Shown piece by piece: positions 15,690-24,205 of a DNA stretch of 64,000 bases. Positions within the stretch are counted from its first letter, which is position 1. Each line of letters begins with the position of its first letter. Source of the stretch: Actinoplanes regularis (GTDB taxonomy: Bacteria; Actinomycetota; Actinomycetes; Mycobacteriales; Micromonosporaceae); contig NZ_FZNR01000002.1 in the NCBI RefSeq assembly GCF_900188005.1, positions 806,001 through 870,000 on the forward strand, given 5' to 3'. A model generated the notes under the pieces. The model made no database searches. It saw nothing but the letters and a program-made list of their open reading frames with translations, and was not told where the DNA came from. The translations under genes and the position numbers were made by a program.

Positions 15690-17010
15690 GCAGCACTTTC
15701 CACGCTAGAAAACCGACGAACACGGTCATCCCGACTGCGCCCTGCGCCTTGGTGGCGAGGGCCAGGTTGTATCCGTCGGGCAAGCAGAGGGCGGCGGCCA
15801 CCGCGCACGGTACGGCCAGCCATCGGGTCTCGGGCCGCAGCGTCGCGGCCAGGACGGCCAGCGGCCAGATCGCGTACCACGGGTGGAACACCGGGGCGAG
15901 CAGCACCGTCGCGGCCAGCGCCAGCCCGGCGTGCAGCAGCGGATCGCCACCACGCCAGGCCCGCCGGAACAGCCAGGCCAGCACGCCGGCCAGCGCGATG
16001 ATCCCGAGCACCCGGGTCACCGCGACCGCGTGTGGCACCCCACACAGTTCCAGGGTCATCCCGATCGCGGTCGGCGGCGAGGTCCACTGCACCGAGACGC
16101 CGCTCTCCGCCAGCGCGCCGACCCAGCCGAGGCCCAGCCCGGAGCCGAGCGAGACCACCGCGAGGGCGCCCACCGCTCCCCCGGCCAGTTCCAGTCCGGC
16201 CCGCCACCACGCTCTGGGGATCAGGAAGATCGCGAACGGCAGTGCGACGACGGCGGTGATCTTCACCCCCATCGCGAGCCCGAACAGCACGCCGGCCGGC
16301 CAGGCCCGGCCGCTCGCGGCCACCGCCAGGCCGCCCACCAGCAGCGCCACCATCACCGCGTCATTGTGCGTGCCGGAGACCAGATGGGTCAGGACGAGTG
16401 GGCAGGCCAACACCAGCCAGAGCGCGCGTTCCACCGGCACGCCGCACCGGCGGGCCAGCGACGGCAGGCAGGCGCCGATCGCCGCGACGCCGAGAACGGC
16501 GATCAGGCGGAGCATGGCGACGGTGCCGGTGAGCGAGCCGCCTAGCTTCGCCGCGACCGCGGCGAGGACCAGGAAGACCGGGCCGTACGGCGCGGGGGCG
16601 GCACGCCAGGTGGGCGCGACGGCGTCGGCCCACGGACACCCCAGAAGATCGACCCCTCCGGCGTACGGATCGAGCCCGGCCGCCTGCTGCCAACCCTGAC
16701 ACGCGTACGAGTAGGCGTCGTAGCTGCCCAGCGGCAGGAACGGGAGCAGCGGCAACGCCCACAGCCCGGCGGTCACCCAGACCCACCGCGCCGACGGCAC
16801 CGCCCGCCGACCGGCCAGCCACGCGCCGATCAGCAGTCCCGTGCCGAAAAGCCAGAGCAGCGGCAGTGCCAGCCCGTTGTGCCCGGCGAGAATAGTGCGC
16901 GGCGTCACCGTGGGTTCCCACGGCTGGTGGGCGCCGCCCAGGTACGCGGCACCCGCCAGTAGGGCACTACCTGCGAGCCCCGTGTATCGGACGAGGGACG
17001 GACGGGGCAT
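15616..17010 (-). CDS. MptB-like alpha-1,6-mannosyltransferase
   Basis: This 464-residue GT-C protein has 11-13 hydrophobic segments. Its segment GSYDAYSYACQGWQQAAGLDPYAGG near residue 115 is characteristic of polyprenol-phosphomannose-dependent alpha-1,6-mannosyltransferases of the MptA/MptB group. In mycobacteria these build lipomannan cores. Here the enzyme would work with the GT87 protein encoded immediately downstream and overlapping. It diverges from another membrane protein at 17069, with a 58-bp gap between starts. The exact acceptor is unknown. Confidence 0.85.
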   Translation of the reverse strand: MPRPSLVRYTGLAGSALLAGAAYLGGAHQPWEPTVTPRTILAGHNGLALPLLWLFGTGLLIGAWLAGRRAVPSARWVWVTAGLWALPLLPFLPLGSYDAYSYACQGWQQAAGLDPYAGGVDLLGCPWADAVAPTWRAAPAPYGPVFLVLAAVAAKLGGSLTGTVAMLRLIAVLGVAAIGACLPSLARRCGVPVERALWLVLACPLVLTHLVSGTHNDAVMVALLVGGLAVAASGRAWPAGVLFGLAMGVKITAVVALPFAIFLIPRAWWRAGLELAGGAVGALAVVSLGSGLGLGWVGALAESGVSVQWTSPPTAIGMTLELCGVPHAVAVTRVLGIIALAGVLAWLFRRAWRGGDPLLHAGLALAATVLLAPVFHPWYAIWPLAVLAATLRPETRWLAVPCAVAAALCLPDGYNLALATKAQGAVGMTVFVGFLAWKVLHEANRDVDHLRAVRGGADPRLLEP

Positions 17011-17068
17011 GGCGACGACCCTACCGTGACGCGCTGCAACGTCCGGGGCACCCGGTACTGTCGGCGGG

Positions 17069-18628
17069 ATGTGGGCACGGCACCGGGTGGAGTGGGTCGT
17101 CGCGCTCTTCGCCGCGGCACTCGGCGGCGTCTATCTGGCCGCGCCCTGGATGGGCTCGGACCTGGCCGCCCAGGTGGCACGGGCCGGATTCTTCGCCGAG
17201 CACGGATGGACCCCGATCGACCTGCGGTGGTACGCGGGTGTCGACCAGTTCGGGTACAGCCTGGTGTCGCAGCCGGTGATGGCGCTGCTCGGGGTGCGGG
17301 TCACCGGCGTGGTCGCGCTGGTCGCCGGGGCGGTGCTGCTGGCCGCCCTGTTCCGCCGCACGGGTGCCACGCGGCTCTGGCTCGCCGCCCCGCTCGGGGT
17401 GGTGGGGCTCGCCGGGAACCTGGTCAGCGGGCGGGTGACGTACGGCCTCGGGGTCTGTATCGCCCTCGCCGCCCTCCTCGCCCTGACGTTCCTCCCCCGC
17501 CGGTCCGCGGCGGTCGCCGCCGCCCTTCTCGCCGCCCTGGCGTCCGCGACGAGCCCGGTCGTCGGCCTCTTCCTCGGCCTCGCCGGCGCCGCCCTCCTCC
17601 TCTCCGGCCCGCGCCGGGATTGGCCCCGGGGTGGTGCGGCGCGGGGGTTGCTCGTGGCGGGGCCGGCGGCCCTGCTGATCGGGCTGAACGCGCTGCTCTT
17701 CGGCGACGGCGGATGGATGAACATCAGCCGGACCGACACCCTGCACGCGGTGGTGACCGGGCTGGTCGTCGCGGCGCTGGTGCCGGTACGACCGATTCGG
17801 ATCGGCGCCCTGCTCTCCTCGGCGGGCGTGCTCGCGGCCGCCCTGATCCACACGCCGGTGGGCCTGAACGCCACACGGCTGGCGGTGATGTTCGCCCTGC
17901 CGGTGCTCGCGGCGTACCTCAGGATTCCGGTTCGCGCCGGAAAGGCGCCCCTCACCCTCGGAGTCCTGATCTTCGTCGCCTGGTGGCAGCCGCCGGTGGT
18001 CTCCGCCGACCTGCGGGACATCGGGAACCCGACCGCCGACCCGGGTTACTTCCGGCCGCTGACCACGTTCCTGGCCACGCGCGGGCTGACCGGGAGGGTG
18101 GAGATCCCGCCGACCAGGGACTACTGGGAGGCAGCGCTGATGGGTGACGTCCCGCTCGCCCGCGGCTGGCTCCGGCAGGCCGATATCGATCGCAACCCGC
18201 TCTTCTTCACCACGGTTCCCGGCGCTGCCGGCACCGGTGTCGCGCTCACCGCGGACAGCTATCGCGAGTGGCTGGCCGAGCAGGCGGTCCAGTTCGTCGC
18301 GGTGCCCGACGCCGAACTCTCCTGGCCGGGGCGGGCGGAGGTGGAACTGGTCACGGCCGGTCTCCCGTACCTCGAATTGGTCTGGACCGGCCCGCACTGG
18401 CGCCTGTACGCCGTCGCCGACCCGCGGCCGATCGTCGCCGCACCGGCGACGCTGATCCGGCAGACCGCCGCCGCGATCACCTGGACCGCCCCCGCCGCGG
18501 GCGAGGTCCGCGTGCGGGTCCGCTGGTACCGCTGGCTGACCGCCTCCGGCGGCGCCACGGTCCATCGCGACGGCGACTGGACGATCGTCCGGGTCCCCGG
18601 GCCGGGCCGATACACCCTGTCCAGCTAG
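17069..18628 (+). CDS. Polytopic membrane protein, GT-C-like topology
   Basis: This 519-residue protein has about ten hydrophobic segments within residues 8-310. An approximately 200-residue soluble C-terminus follows (YWEAALMGDVPLARGW ... ending with a beta-rich GEVRVRVRWYRWLTASGG region). The first loop (WMGSDLAAQVARAGFFAEHG ... DLRWYAGVDQFGYS) resembles the extracytoplasmic acceptor loop of GT-C glycosyltransferases and arabinofuranosyltransferase-like proteins. I do not recognise a specific family. It sits divergent from the two mannosyltransferase genes and may belong to the same envelope-glycan locus. Its stop overlaps the convergent 66-residue gene by 4 bp. Confidence 0.7.
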   Translation: MWARHRVEWVVALFAAALGGVYLAAPWMGSDLAAQVARAGFFAEHGWTPIDLRWYAGVDQFGYSLVSQPVMALLGVRVTGVVALVAGAVLLAALFRRTGATRLWLAAPLGVVGLAGNLVSGRVTYGLGVCIALAALLALTFLPRRSAAVAAALLAALASATSPVVGLFLGLAGAALLLSGPRRDWPRGGAARGLLVAGPAALLIGLNALLFGDGGWMNISRTDTLHAVVTGLVVAALVPVRPIRIGALLSSAGVLAAALIHTPVGLNATRLAVMFALPVLAAYLRIPVRAGKAPLTLGVLIFVAWWQPPVVSADLRDIGNPTADPGYFRPLTTFLATRGLTGRVEIPPTRDYWEAALMGDVPLARGWLRQADIDRNPLFFTTVPGAAGTGVALTADSYREWLAEQAVQFVAVPDAELSWPGRAEVELVTAGLPYLELVWTGPHWRLYAVADPRPIVAAPATLIRQTAAAITWTAPAAGEVRVRVRWYRWLTASGGATVHRDGDWTIVRVPGPGRYTLSS

Positions 18629-18825
18629 GAAGCGCGCTTGCGGGCCCGCTGTTCGCGGGTGAACCGCTTGCGGCGCTCCAGGTCCGCCTTCCACCCCTCG
18701 CGGGCGAACTCGTCGCAGCCCTGAACGGCTCCCTTGGTCTGCGCCGGGCCGATCAGGGTGCGGAACCACATGTCGTTGAAGGTCTCGTGGAACCAGGCGG
18801 CGAACCGGTCCAGCAACTTCGCCAC
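18625..18825 (-). CDS. Small basic protein divergent from OhrR-like gene
   Basis: The 66-residue product begins MAKLLDRFAAWFHETFNDMWF (preceded by GGAGGAGA) and ends in a Lys/Arg-rich tail (RRKRFTREQRARKRAS). An aromatic amphipathic N-terminal helix and a basic C-terminus suggest membrane-surface or nucleic-acid contact. I recognise no family. One Cys (residue 38) is present. It shares its 84-bp upstream region, containing a perfect inverted repeat, with the OhrR-like regulator at 18910, so it may belong to that regulator's target set. Confidence 0.6.
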   Translation of the reverse strand: MAKLLDRFAAWFHETFNDMWFRTLIGPAQTKGAVQGCDEFAREGWKADLERRKRFTREQRARKRAS

Positions 18826-18851
18826 GGCGCTCTCCTCCTTAGTTGGCGGGC

Positions 18852-18875
18852 CAATAGTTTGTGCCCCAACTATTG
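18852..18875. promoter_or_regulatory. Inverted repeat, probable OhrR/MarR operator
   Basis: CAATAGTT (18852-18859) and AACTATTG (18868-18875) form a perfect 8-bp inverted repeat with an 8-bp spacer. It lies between two divergent starts (18825 and 18910), in an AT-rich patch of an otherwise GC-rich region. MarR/OhrR proteins bind such palindromes in their own promoter and repress both directions. Confidence 0.65.
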
Positions 18876-18909
18876 TTAGGATAGCCGGGCGACCCGAGGA
18901 GTGCGACTA

Positions 18910-19341
18910 GTGCGTGATCAGAATCCCCTGGCCCTGGAGCAGCAGGTCTGCTTCGCCCTGTCGGTCGCGGCCCGCAGCGTCGTGGCGATCTACCGACCGC
19001 TGCTCGAGCCGATGGGCCTGACCCACCCGCAATACCTGGTGATGCTCGCCCTCTGGGGTGAGTCACCCCTCACCCAGCGCCGCCTCAGCGAGCTGCTGGC
19101 ACTCGACCCGGGCACGCTGTCCCCGCTGCTCAAGCGGCTGGAGGCGATCGGTTACCTGCGCCGCGAGCGGGACCCCGCCGACGAGCGCAGCCTGGCGATC
19201 ACGCTGACCGACAGCGGCCGGGAGCTGCGCGCCGAGGCCCTCAAGATCCCGCCGGCCGTGGTGGCCCGACTCGGCCTGCCGATCGAGGACCTGCAGCGAC
19301 TGCACGGCGCGCTCACCCAGGTGATCGCCGCCGCGTCATGA
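18910..19341 (+). CDS. OhrR-like MarR family redox regulator
   Basis: This 143-residue MarR protein starts at GTG 18910, 8 bp after GAGGAG. The N-terminal QQVCFAL places a Cys at residue 14, equivalent to the peroxide-sensing Cys of OhrR. YRPLLEPMGLTHPQYLVMLALW matches the OhrR helix that contacts this Cys. The winged helix (QRRLSELLALDPGTLSPLLKRLEAIGYLRR) and the wing RDPADERSLAITLT are typical. OhrR represses an organic-hydroperoxide resistance gene until oxidised. No ohr gene is visible in the window; the divergent 66-residue gene is the only adjacent candidate target. The stop overlaps the glnE stop by 6 bp (convergent). Confidence 0.85.
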   Translation: MRDQNPLALEQQVCFALSVAARSVVAIYRPLLEPMGLTHPQYLVMLALWGESPLTQRRLSELLALDPGTLSPLLKRLEAIGYLRRERDPADERSLAITLTDSGRELRAEALKIPPAVVARLGLPIEDLQRLHGALTQVIAAAS

Positions 19342-22323
19342 GAAGATCCGCTCCATCGCGGCCCGCGACCGGCGGGTGATCCGCAGGTAGCGGTCGACGA
19401 ACTCGCCCGGGTCACCGCCGCCGAGCAGCAGCACCGTGCCGGCCAGCTCCACCCCGTGCCGCGGCAGCTGGTCGGTGGGCCGGCCGCGGACCAGGGTGAG
19501 CGCGTTGCGGACCTGCGCGGCCAGCGTCCAGCCGGCCTTCATCGCCTCCGCGTCGGCCGCACCCACCAGGCCGCCGTCCCGCTCGGCGTCCAGCGCCTCC
19601 AGGGTGTGGGTGCAGCGCAGTCCGGGCAGCTCGTGCGCGTGCCGCAGCTGCGTCAGCTGGACCGCCCACTCGACGTCGGCCAGACCGCCCCGGCCCAGCT
19701 TGGTGTGCGTGTTCGGGTCGGCGCCGCGGGGCAGCCGTTCCGTCTCCACCCGGGCCTTGATCCGGCGGATCTCCACCACCTGCTCCCGGGTCAGGCCGCC
19801 CTGCGGGTAACGCTTGGTGTCGGCGAGCGCCTCGAAGGCCCGGCCCAGCTCGGGGTCGCCGCAGACGAAACGGGCCCGCAGCAGCGCCTGCGCCTCCCAC
19901 ACCTTCGACCAGCGGTCGTAGTACTGCTGGTAGGCCGAGAGGCTGCGGACCAGCGGGCCCTGCCGGCCCTCGGGGCGCAGGTCGGCGTCGACGCCGAGCG
20001 GCGGGTCCGGGGCGGGCGCGTTGAGCAGCCGGCGCACCTCCTCGGCGATGGCGTGCGCGGCCGGCCCGGCCTGCTCGTCCGAGCCCTCGTAGACGAAGAG
20101 CACGTCGGCGTCGGAGGGGTAGCTCATCTCGTACCCGCCGAGACGGCCCATCCCGATGATCGCGAAGCGCAGCCCGGCCGGTCCCGGTTTGGCCCGGCGG
20201 GCGATGAGCAGCGCGGCGTTCAGCGTGGCGTCGGTGACGGCGGAGAGCGCCGCCCCGAGCTCGTGCACGTCGATCGGGTGGGCCGGGGCCAGGTCACCGC
20301 CCTGGCTCAGGATGTCCGCGCAGGCCAGGCGGAACAGCTCGCGGCGGCGCAGGGCGCGGACCGCGGCGATCGCCTTGACCGGATCGTCGGCGTGCCGCTC
20401 GGCCGCCGCGGCGAACCCGTCCCGCAGCTTCTCGGTGGAGCGGGGCCGCAGCTCCGGGTCATCGGCGAGCAGCCGCAGCGCCTCCGGATCACGAGTGAGC
20501 AGATCGGTGGCGTACCGGGAGAGGCTGATCACCCGGGCCAGCCGCCGGGCGACCGGGCCGCCGTCGCGCAGCAGCCGCAGGTACCACGGGGTGCTGCCGA
20601 GCTTGTCCGAGACGTGCCGGTAGTTGAGCAGGCCACGGTCCGGTTCCGGGGCATCGGCGAACTCCTGCAGCAGCATCGGCAGCAGGGTTCGCTGGATCGC
20701 CGAGGTCCGGGTCACGCCGCCGGTCAGCGCCTCCAGATGCCGCAGCGCGCCGGCCGGGTCGGCGAAGCCGAGGATCTCCAGCCGCTTGCGGGCCGAGGCC
20801 GGGGTCATCCGCAGCGCCTCGGCCGGCACCCGCGCCACCGCCTCCAGCAGCGGCTGATAGAGCAGCTTGACGTGCAGGCGGCGGACGTTGGCGGCGTGCC
20901 CGACCCAGTCCGCGCGGAACGCCTCGACGGCGTCCTGGCCGGGCAGGGCGGTGTAGCCGAGGGCTGCGGCCAGCCAGCGCAGGCCGGCCGGATCGTCCGG
21001 GACGGTGTGCGTACGCCGCAGCTGTTGCAGTTGCAGCCGGTGCTCGACGGCGCGGAGGAACCGGTACCCCCGCAGCAGCGTCTCGCCGTCCTGCCGGCCG
21101 ACGTATCCCCCGGCGACCAGGGCGCGCAGCGCCGGCAGGGTCCCCGGCAGCCGCAGCGTCTCGTCCACCCGGCCGTGCACCAGTTGCAGCAACTGCACCG
21201 CGAACTCGATGTCGCGCAGGCCGCCCGGACCGCGCTTGATCTCCCGGGCCAGCTCCTTGGCCGGCACGTTCTCGATGATCCGGCGGCGCATGTCGCGGAC
21301 GTCCGCGACCGCCTCGGGCCGCTCGGCGGCGTGCCAGACCAGCGGCGCCAGGTCGGCCAGCCACTGCAGGGCCAGCACCTGGTCACCGGCCGCCGGGCGG
21401 GCCTTGAGCAGCGCCTGGAACTCCCAGGTGCGCGCCCAGCGGCGGTAGTAGGCCTGGTGGCTGGCGAGGGTGCGGACCAGCGGGCCGCGGCTGCCCTCCG
21501 GCCGCAGCGCGGCGTCCACCGGCCAGGCCACCTGGCCGCAGATCTCCATCAGCCGGGCCGCGATCGTGGTGCCGGCCTGCAGATCCTCGTCTCCGGCGGC
21601 CACGAAGATCACGTCGACGTCGGAGACGTAGTTCAGCTCGTTACCGCCGCACTTGCCCATCGCGACCACCGCGAGGCGCGGCTCGGGCGTGCCGTCCGGC
21701 AGGCCGGCCAGCGCGATCCCGTACGCCGCGGCGAGCGTCTCGTCGGCGAGCCGGGAGAGGGCGGCCATGGTGGGTTCCAGGCCCCGGCCGCCGGTCAGGT
21801 CCGCGGCGGCGATCCGCAGGAGCGCGATCCGGTACGCCTGGCGCAGCGCCGGCACGGTCGGCGCCTCCAGCTCCAGGTGGCCCTCCGGGTCGGGCGGCAG
21901 CCCGCTCTCGGTGGTGGCCAGGGTCCGCCACTCCTGCTCGTTGGCGACCAGGTGATCGCCGAGGGTGGACGAGGCGCCGAGCACCGCGACCAGCCGGCGG
22001 CGCAGCCCGTGGTCCCGGTAGAGCTCGTCGATCAGCTCCTTGGTGGCCGCGTTCGCGATGATCTCGCCGGTCGGACCGGTCGGGCGGCCGCCGTTGGCCC
22101 GCTCGGCGGCCCGGGAGACCGCGTCGACCAGGCGGTGGAACTGGCGCAGCGCCAGGTTCGGATCGGCGGACCGGGAGAGGGCGTGGATCAGGTCGGCCGC
22201 CTCGCTGCTGATCGGGCCCTGCCCGCTGTCCCAGAGCCGCAGCCCCCGGTCGCCGAGCAGGTCGGCGGCGTTCGCCCCGTTGTCGGCGAAGCCGTAGCGG
22301 GCCAGCCGGGTCGGGCGGGTCAT
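19336..22323 (-). CDS. glnE: Bifunctional glutamine synthetase adenylyltransferase/deadenylase
   Basis: This 995-residue protein has two nucleotidyltransferase domains, each with the expected acidic motif: GKCGGNELNYVSDVDVIFV (about residue 221) and GMGRLGGYEMSYPSDADVLF (about residue 723). One domain removes and the other adds AMP on the glutamine synthetase Tyr, in response to nitrogen status. The target should be Tyr402 of GlnA1 in this window. The ATG at 22323 (MTRPTRLARYGFADN) is used; the frame is open further upstream only as an antisense or overlap artefact of the amidotransferase gene. It is separated from that amidotransferase by one base, so the two form an operon. Confidence 0.97.
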   Translation of the reverse strand: MTRPTRLARYGFADNGANAADLLGDRGLRLWDSGQGPISSEAADLIHALSRSADPNLALRQFHRLVDAVSRAAERANGGRPTGPTGEIIANAATKELIDELYRDHGLRRRLVAVLGASSTLGDHLVANEQEWRTLATTESGLPPDPEGHLELEAPTVPALRQAYRIALLRIAAADLTGGRGLEPTMAALSRLADETLAAAYGIALAGLPDGTPEPRLAVVAMGKCGGNELNYVSDVDVIFVAAGDEDLQAGTTIAARLMEICGQVAWPVDAALRPEGSRGPLVRTLASHQAYYRRWARTWEFQALLKARPAAGDQVLALQWLADLAPLVWHAAERPEAVADVRDMRRRIIENVPAKELAREIKRGPGGLRDIEFAVQLLQLVHGRVDETLRLPGTLPALRALVAGGYVGRQDGETLLRGYRFLRAVEHRLQLQQLRRTHTVPDDPAGLRWLAAALGYTALPGQDAVEAFRADWVGHAANVRRLHVKLLYQPLLEAVARVPAEALRMTPASARKRLEILGFADPAGALRHLEALTGGVTRTSAIQRTLLPMLLQEFADAPEPDRGLLNYRHVSDKLGSTPWYLRLLRDGGPVARRLARVISLSRYATDLLTRDPEALRLLADDPELRPRSTEKLRDGFAAAAERHADDPVKAIAAVRALRRRELFRLACADILSQGGDLAPAHPIDVHELGAALSAVTDATLNAALLIARRAKPGPAGLRFAIIGMGRLGGYEMSYPSDADVLFVYEGSDEQAGPAAHAIAEEVRRLLNAPAPDPPLGVDADLRPEGRQGPLVRSLSAYQQYYDRWSKVWEAQALLRARFVCGDPELGRAFEALADTKRYPQGGLTREQVVEIRRIKARVETERLPRGADPNTHTKLGRGGLADVEWAVQLTQLRHAHELPGLRCTHTLEALDAERDGGLVGAADAEAMKAGWTLAAQVRNALTLVRGRPTDQLPRHGVELAGTVLLLGGGDPGEFVDRYLRITRRSRAAMERIFS

Positions 22324-22324
22324 C

Positions 22325-23095
22325 TCACTGCCCCAGCAACGGCAGGGTCCTGGGCGTTTCCGCGTCCGGGAGGTTGCCCAGGGCGAGCGCGGCGAACCGG
22401 GCCGCGAACGGCTGCCAGACCTCCTCGACGTCCGGCAGGATCTCGGCGACGGCCAGCACCACCGCCTCCGGGTCGAAGCCGAGCTCTTCCAGTTCGGCGG
22501 CGCCGTCACGGGTCCAGTCGGCGATCATCTCGGCGTCGCACTCGATGTGGAACTGCAGGCCCCAGGCCCGGTCGCCGATCCGGAACGCCTGGTGCGGGAA
22601 GCGGCTGGACGCGGCGAGCAGGGTCGCGTTCAGCGGCAGCTCGGTGATCTCGTCGCGGTGCCACTGGATCACATCGGGCAGCAGCGGCACCCACTTGAAC
22701 AGCGGGTCGCTGTCGGCCGCGTCGCGCTTGCCGACCAGCCCCGGGCCGATCTCCGAGCCGGACGGGCTGCGCTCCACCAGGCCGCCGTGTGCGCTGGCCA
22801 GCAGCTGCCCACCGAGGCAGACGCCGAGGGTGGGCACCCGGTACCGGACCGCCTTGCGGAGCAGCGCCTCGCACGCCGGGAACCACGGCGCGCCGGGGGC
22901 GCCGGCTGCGTCCGGGTACGCGCTCTGGTCACCGCCGAGCACGATCAGCGCGGAGAAGCCGTCCAGGGTCTCGGGCAGCTCGTCACCCGCGTACGGCCGG
23001 AGCACGGTGACCCCGAGCCCCGCCTCGGTGATCCACTCCCCGAGTCGCCGGAGGTCGTCGGTCGGATCGTTCTCGATGACAAGCGCTGTGCTCAC
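22325..23095 (-). CDS. Class I glutamine amidotransferase-like protein
   Basis: This 256-residue stand-alone GATase has a complete triad: Cys93 in LGVCLGGQ, His183 and Glu185 in QFHIECD. An early LIVLGGDQSAYPD segment is typical of GMP-synthase-like GATase1 proteins of unknown acceptor. It probably hydrolyses a glutamyl amide or transfers its nitrogen. The stop and the downstream glnE start are separated by a single base, so it is co-transcribed with glnE as the first gene. This points to a role in glutamine handling, but the substrate cannot be read from sequence. Confidence 0.85.
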   Translation of the reverse strand: MSTALVIENDPTDDLRRLGEWITEAGLGVTVLRPYAGDELPETLDGFSALIVLGGDQSAYPDAAGAPGAPWFPACEALLRKAVRYRVPTLGVCLGGQLLASAHGGLVERSPSGSEIGPGLVGKRDAADSDPLFKWVPLLPDVIQWHRDEITELPLNATLLAASSRFPHQAFRIGDRAWGLQFHIECDAEMIADWTRDGAAELEELGFDPEAVVLAVAEILPDVEEVWQPFAARFAALALGNLPDAETPRTLPLLGQ

Positions 23096-23165
23096 GTGTC
23101 GAGGCTATCGGTTCCCTCCGCCGCCGAACACCGACAGTCGCCGCTGCGCACCGGGCGGGTCGGTC

Positions 23166-23303
23166 CTACCCGGAGACCGCCGGGCTGACCAGTCCGGTCC
23201 GGTACGCGAGGACGACGGCCCGCACCCGGTCGCGGAGCCCGAGCTTGGCGAGGATCCGGGCCACGTGGGTCTTGACGGTCGCCTCGGACAGGTGCAGCCG
23301 CAT
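23166..23303 (-). pseudogene. Remnant of a LuxR/NarL response regulator (3' end only)
   Basis: The minus strand reads RLHLSEATVKTHVARILAKL followed by GLRDRVRAVVLAYRTGLV, which is the C-terminal half of a LuxR-type HTH. The receiver domain and first HTH helices are missing. Upstream of the R codon (23298-23300) the homology stops abruptly and opposite-strand permease sequence begins. Only about 45 codons remain and there is no plausible start. It is a deletion remnant, paired with the permease remnant beside it. Confidence 0.75.
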
Positions 23304-23305
23304 CC

Positions 23306-23607
23306 ACAAGGCCCTGGGGACGGCTCCCCGGCAGACCGTCGTCATGGTCATCGCCTCGGTAGTCGTCACCGGGCTGATCGGTGGTGCCCTCGGCACGCCG
23401 CCCGGGGTGCTCCCGCAGCGGATGATCGTGGGCGACATGGGGCAGACCTTCGGCTTCCACCTGCCCGCCTCCGTCCTCGACGTCTACCGCCCGGCCGAGC
23501 TGGTGCTCTTCGGTCTCGGCGGCGTCGTCATCGCGGTCCTCGGCGCCCTGCTGCCGGCCGGCTGGGCCGCGCGCGCCCGTACCGCGACAGCGCTGCGTAC
23601 CGAATGA
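23306..23607 (+). pseudogene. Remnant of an FtsX/MacB-type ABC permease (3' end only)
   Basis: The plus strand from about 23306 reads KALGTAPRQTVVMVIASVVV and continues to WAARARTATALRTE and a stop. This is the last ~100 residues of an FtsX-like permease, including the final transmembrane helix pair. No ATPase or the other ~700 residues are present. An ATG lies in the fragment, but the preceding in-frame sequence is antisense to the LuxR remnant. The two remnants meet back to back within about 3 bp, as expected if one deletion removed the middle of a regulator-transporter cluster. Confidence 0.75.
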
Positions 23608-23619
23608 CCGGCCTCGGCT

Positions 23620-24066
23620 CTACGAAGGGCTCCAGCGGGCGACGACCTCGTCGTCCTCGATCTCGCCGGTCTCGGTGAAACCCATCGAGAGGTAGAGCGA
23701 GCGGGCCGAGGTGTTCTCCGGCTGGTAGCTGAGCGCCACGTTCGGCGTGCCCGGCTCGGCGATCAGCCGGGCCCGCAACTGCCCGACAATTGCCCGGCCG
23801 ATCCCCTGGCGCTGGTGCTTCGCGTCGACGACGAGGCCGCCGATCCACCGGCTGCCGTCGTCGTCGACGGCCCAGATCACGAAGCCGACCACCTCGGTGC
23901 CGCGCACGGCGGCGAGCGGGTGCCAGGTGTCGCCGTAGTTGCACATGCAGAGGTAGTAGGTCACGTCGGCGACGAAGCGCTTCTGTTCCTCGTGGACGGT
24001 GAGGGCGGCGCAGTCACGCCAGTTGGCGGCGGTGACCGGCTCGAGGCGGATCGGTTCGGAACTCAT
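23620..24066 (-). CDS. GNAT family N-acetyltransferase
   Basis: This 148-residue enzyme has the GNAT core: WIGGLVVDAKHQRQGIGRAIV (motif A, with the acetyl-CoA pyrophosphate loop Q-R-Q-G-I-G) and LSYQPENTSARSLYLSMGF (motif B). The N-terminus (IRLEPVTAANWRDCAALTV) resembles diamine/spermidine N-acetyltransferases of the BltD/PaiA kind. It probably acetylates a small polyamine or amine. The gene is solitary, convergent with the permease remnant (12 bp gap) and divergent from ltrA. Confidence 0.88.
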   Translation of the reverse strand: MSSEPIRLEPVTAANWRDCAALTVHEEQKRFVADVTYYLCMCNYGDTWHPLAAVRGTEVVGFVIWAVDDDGSRWIGGLVVDAKHQRQGIGRAIVGQLRARLIAEPGTPNVALSYQPENTSARSLYLSMGFTETGEIEDDEVVARWSPS

Positions 24067-24205
24067 TCAATGATCATGGCAAAGCCGGCTCCCGGCGCGC
24101 GGGACCCCTGGATCAGGCCGAGCGTGACCGAGGCCACTCGCCTGTGTGCAGAAGTGGGGTCGCTCGACACCCATCTGTCACCGGGAACGGCCTAGTCTTC
24201 CCGGC

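Noticed and set aside
23245..23607. Intact 120-residue membrane protein on the plus strand
   Set aside because: The first ~20 codons are antisense to the LuxR remnant. Only the C-terminal part matches a permease, so it is a chimeric frame across a deletion junction.
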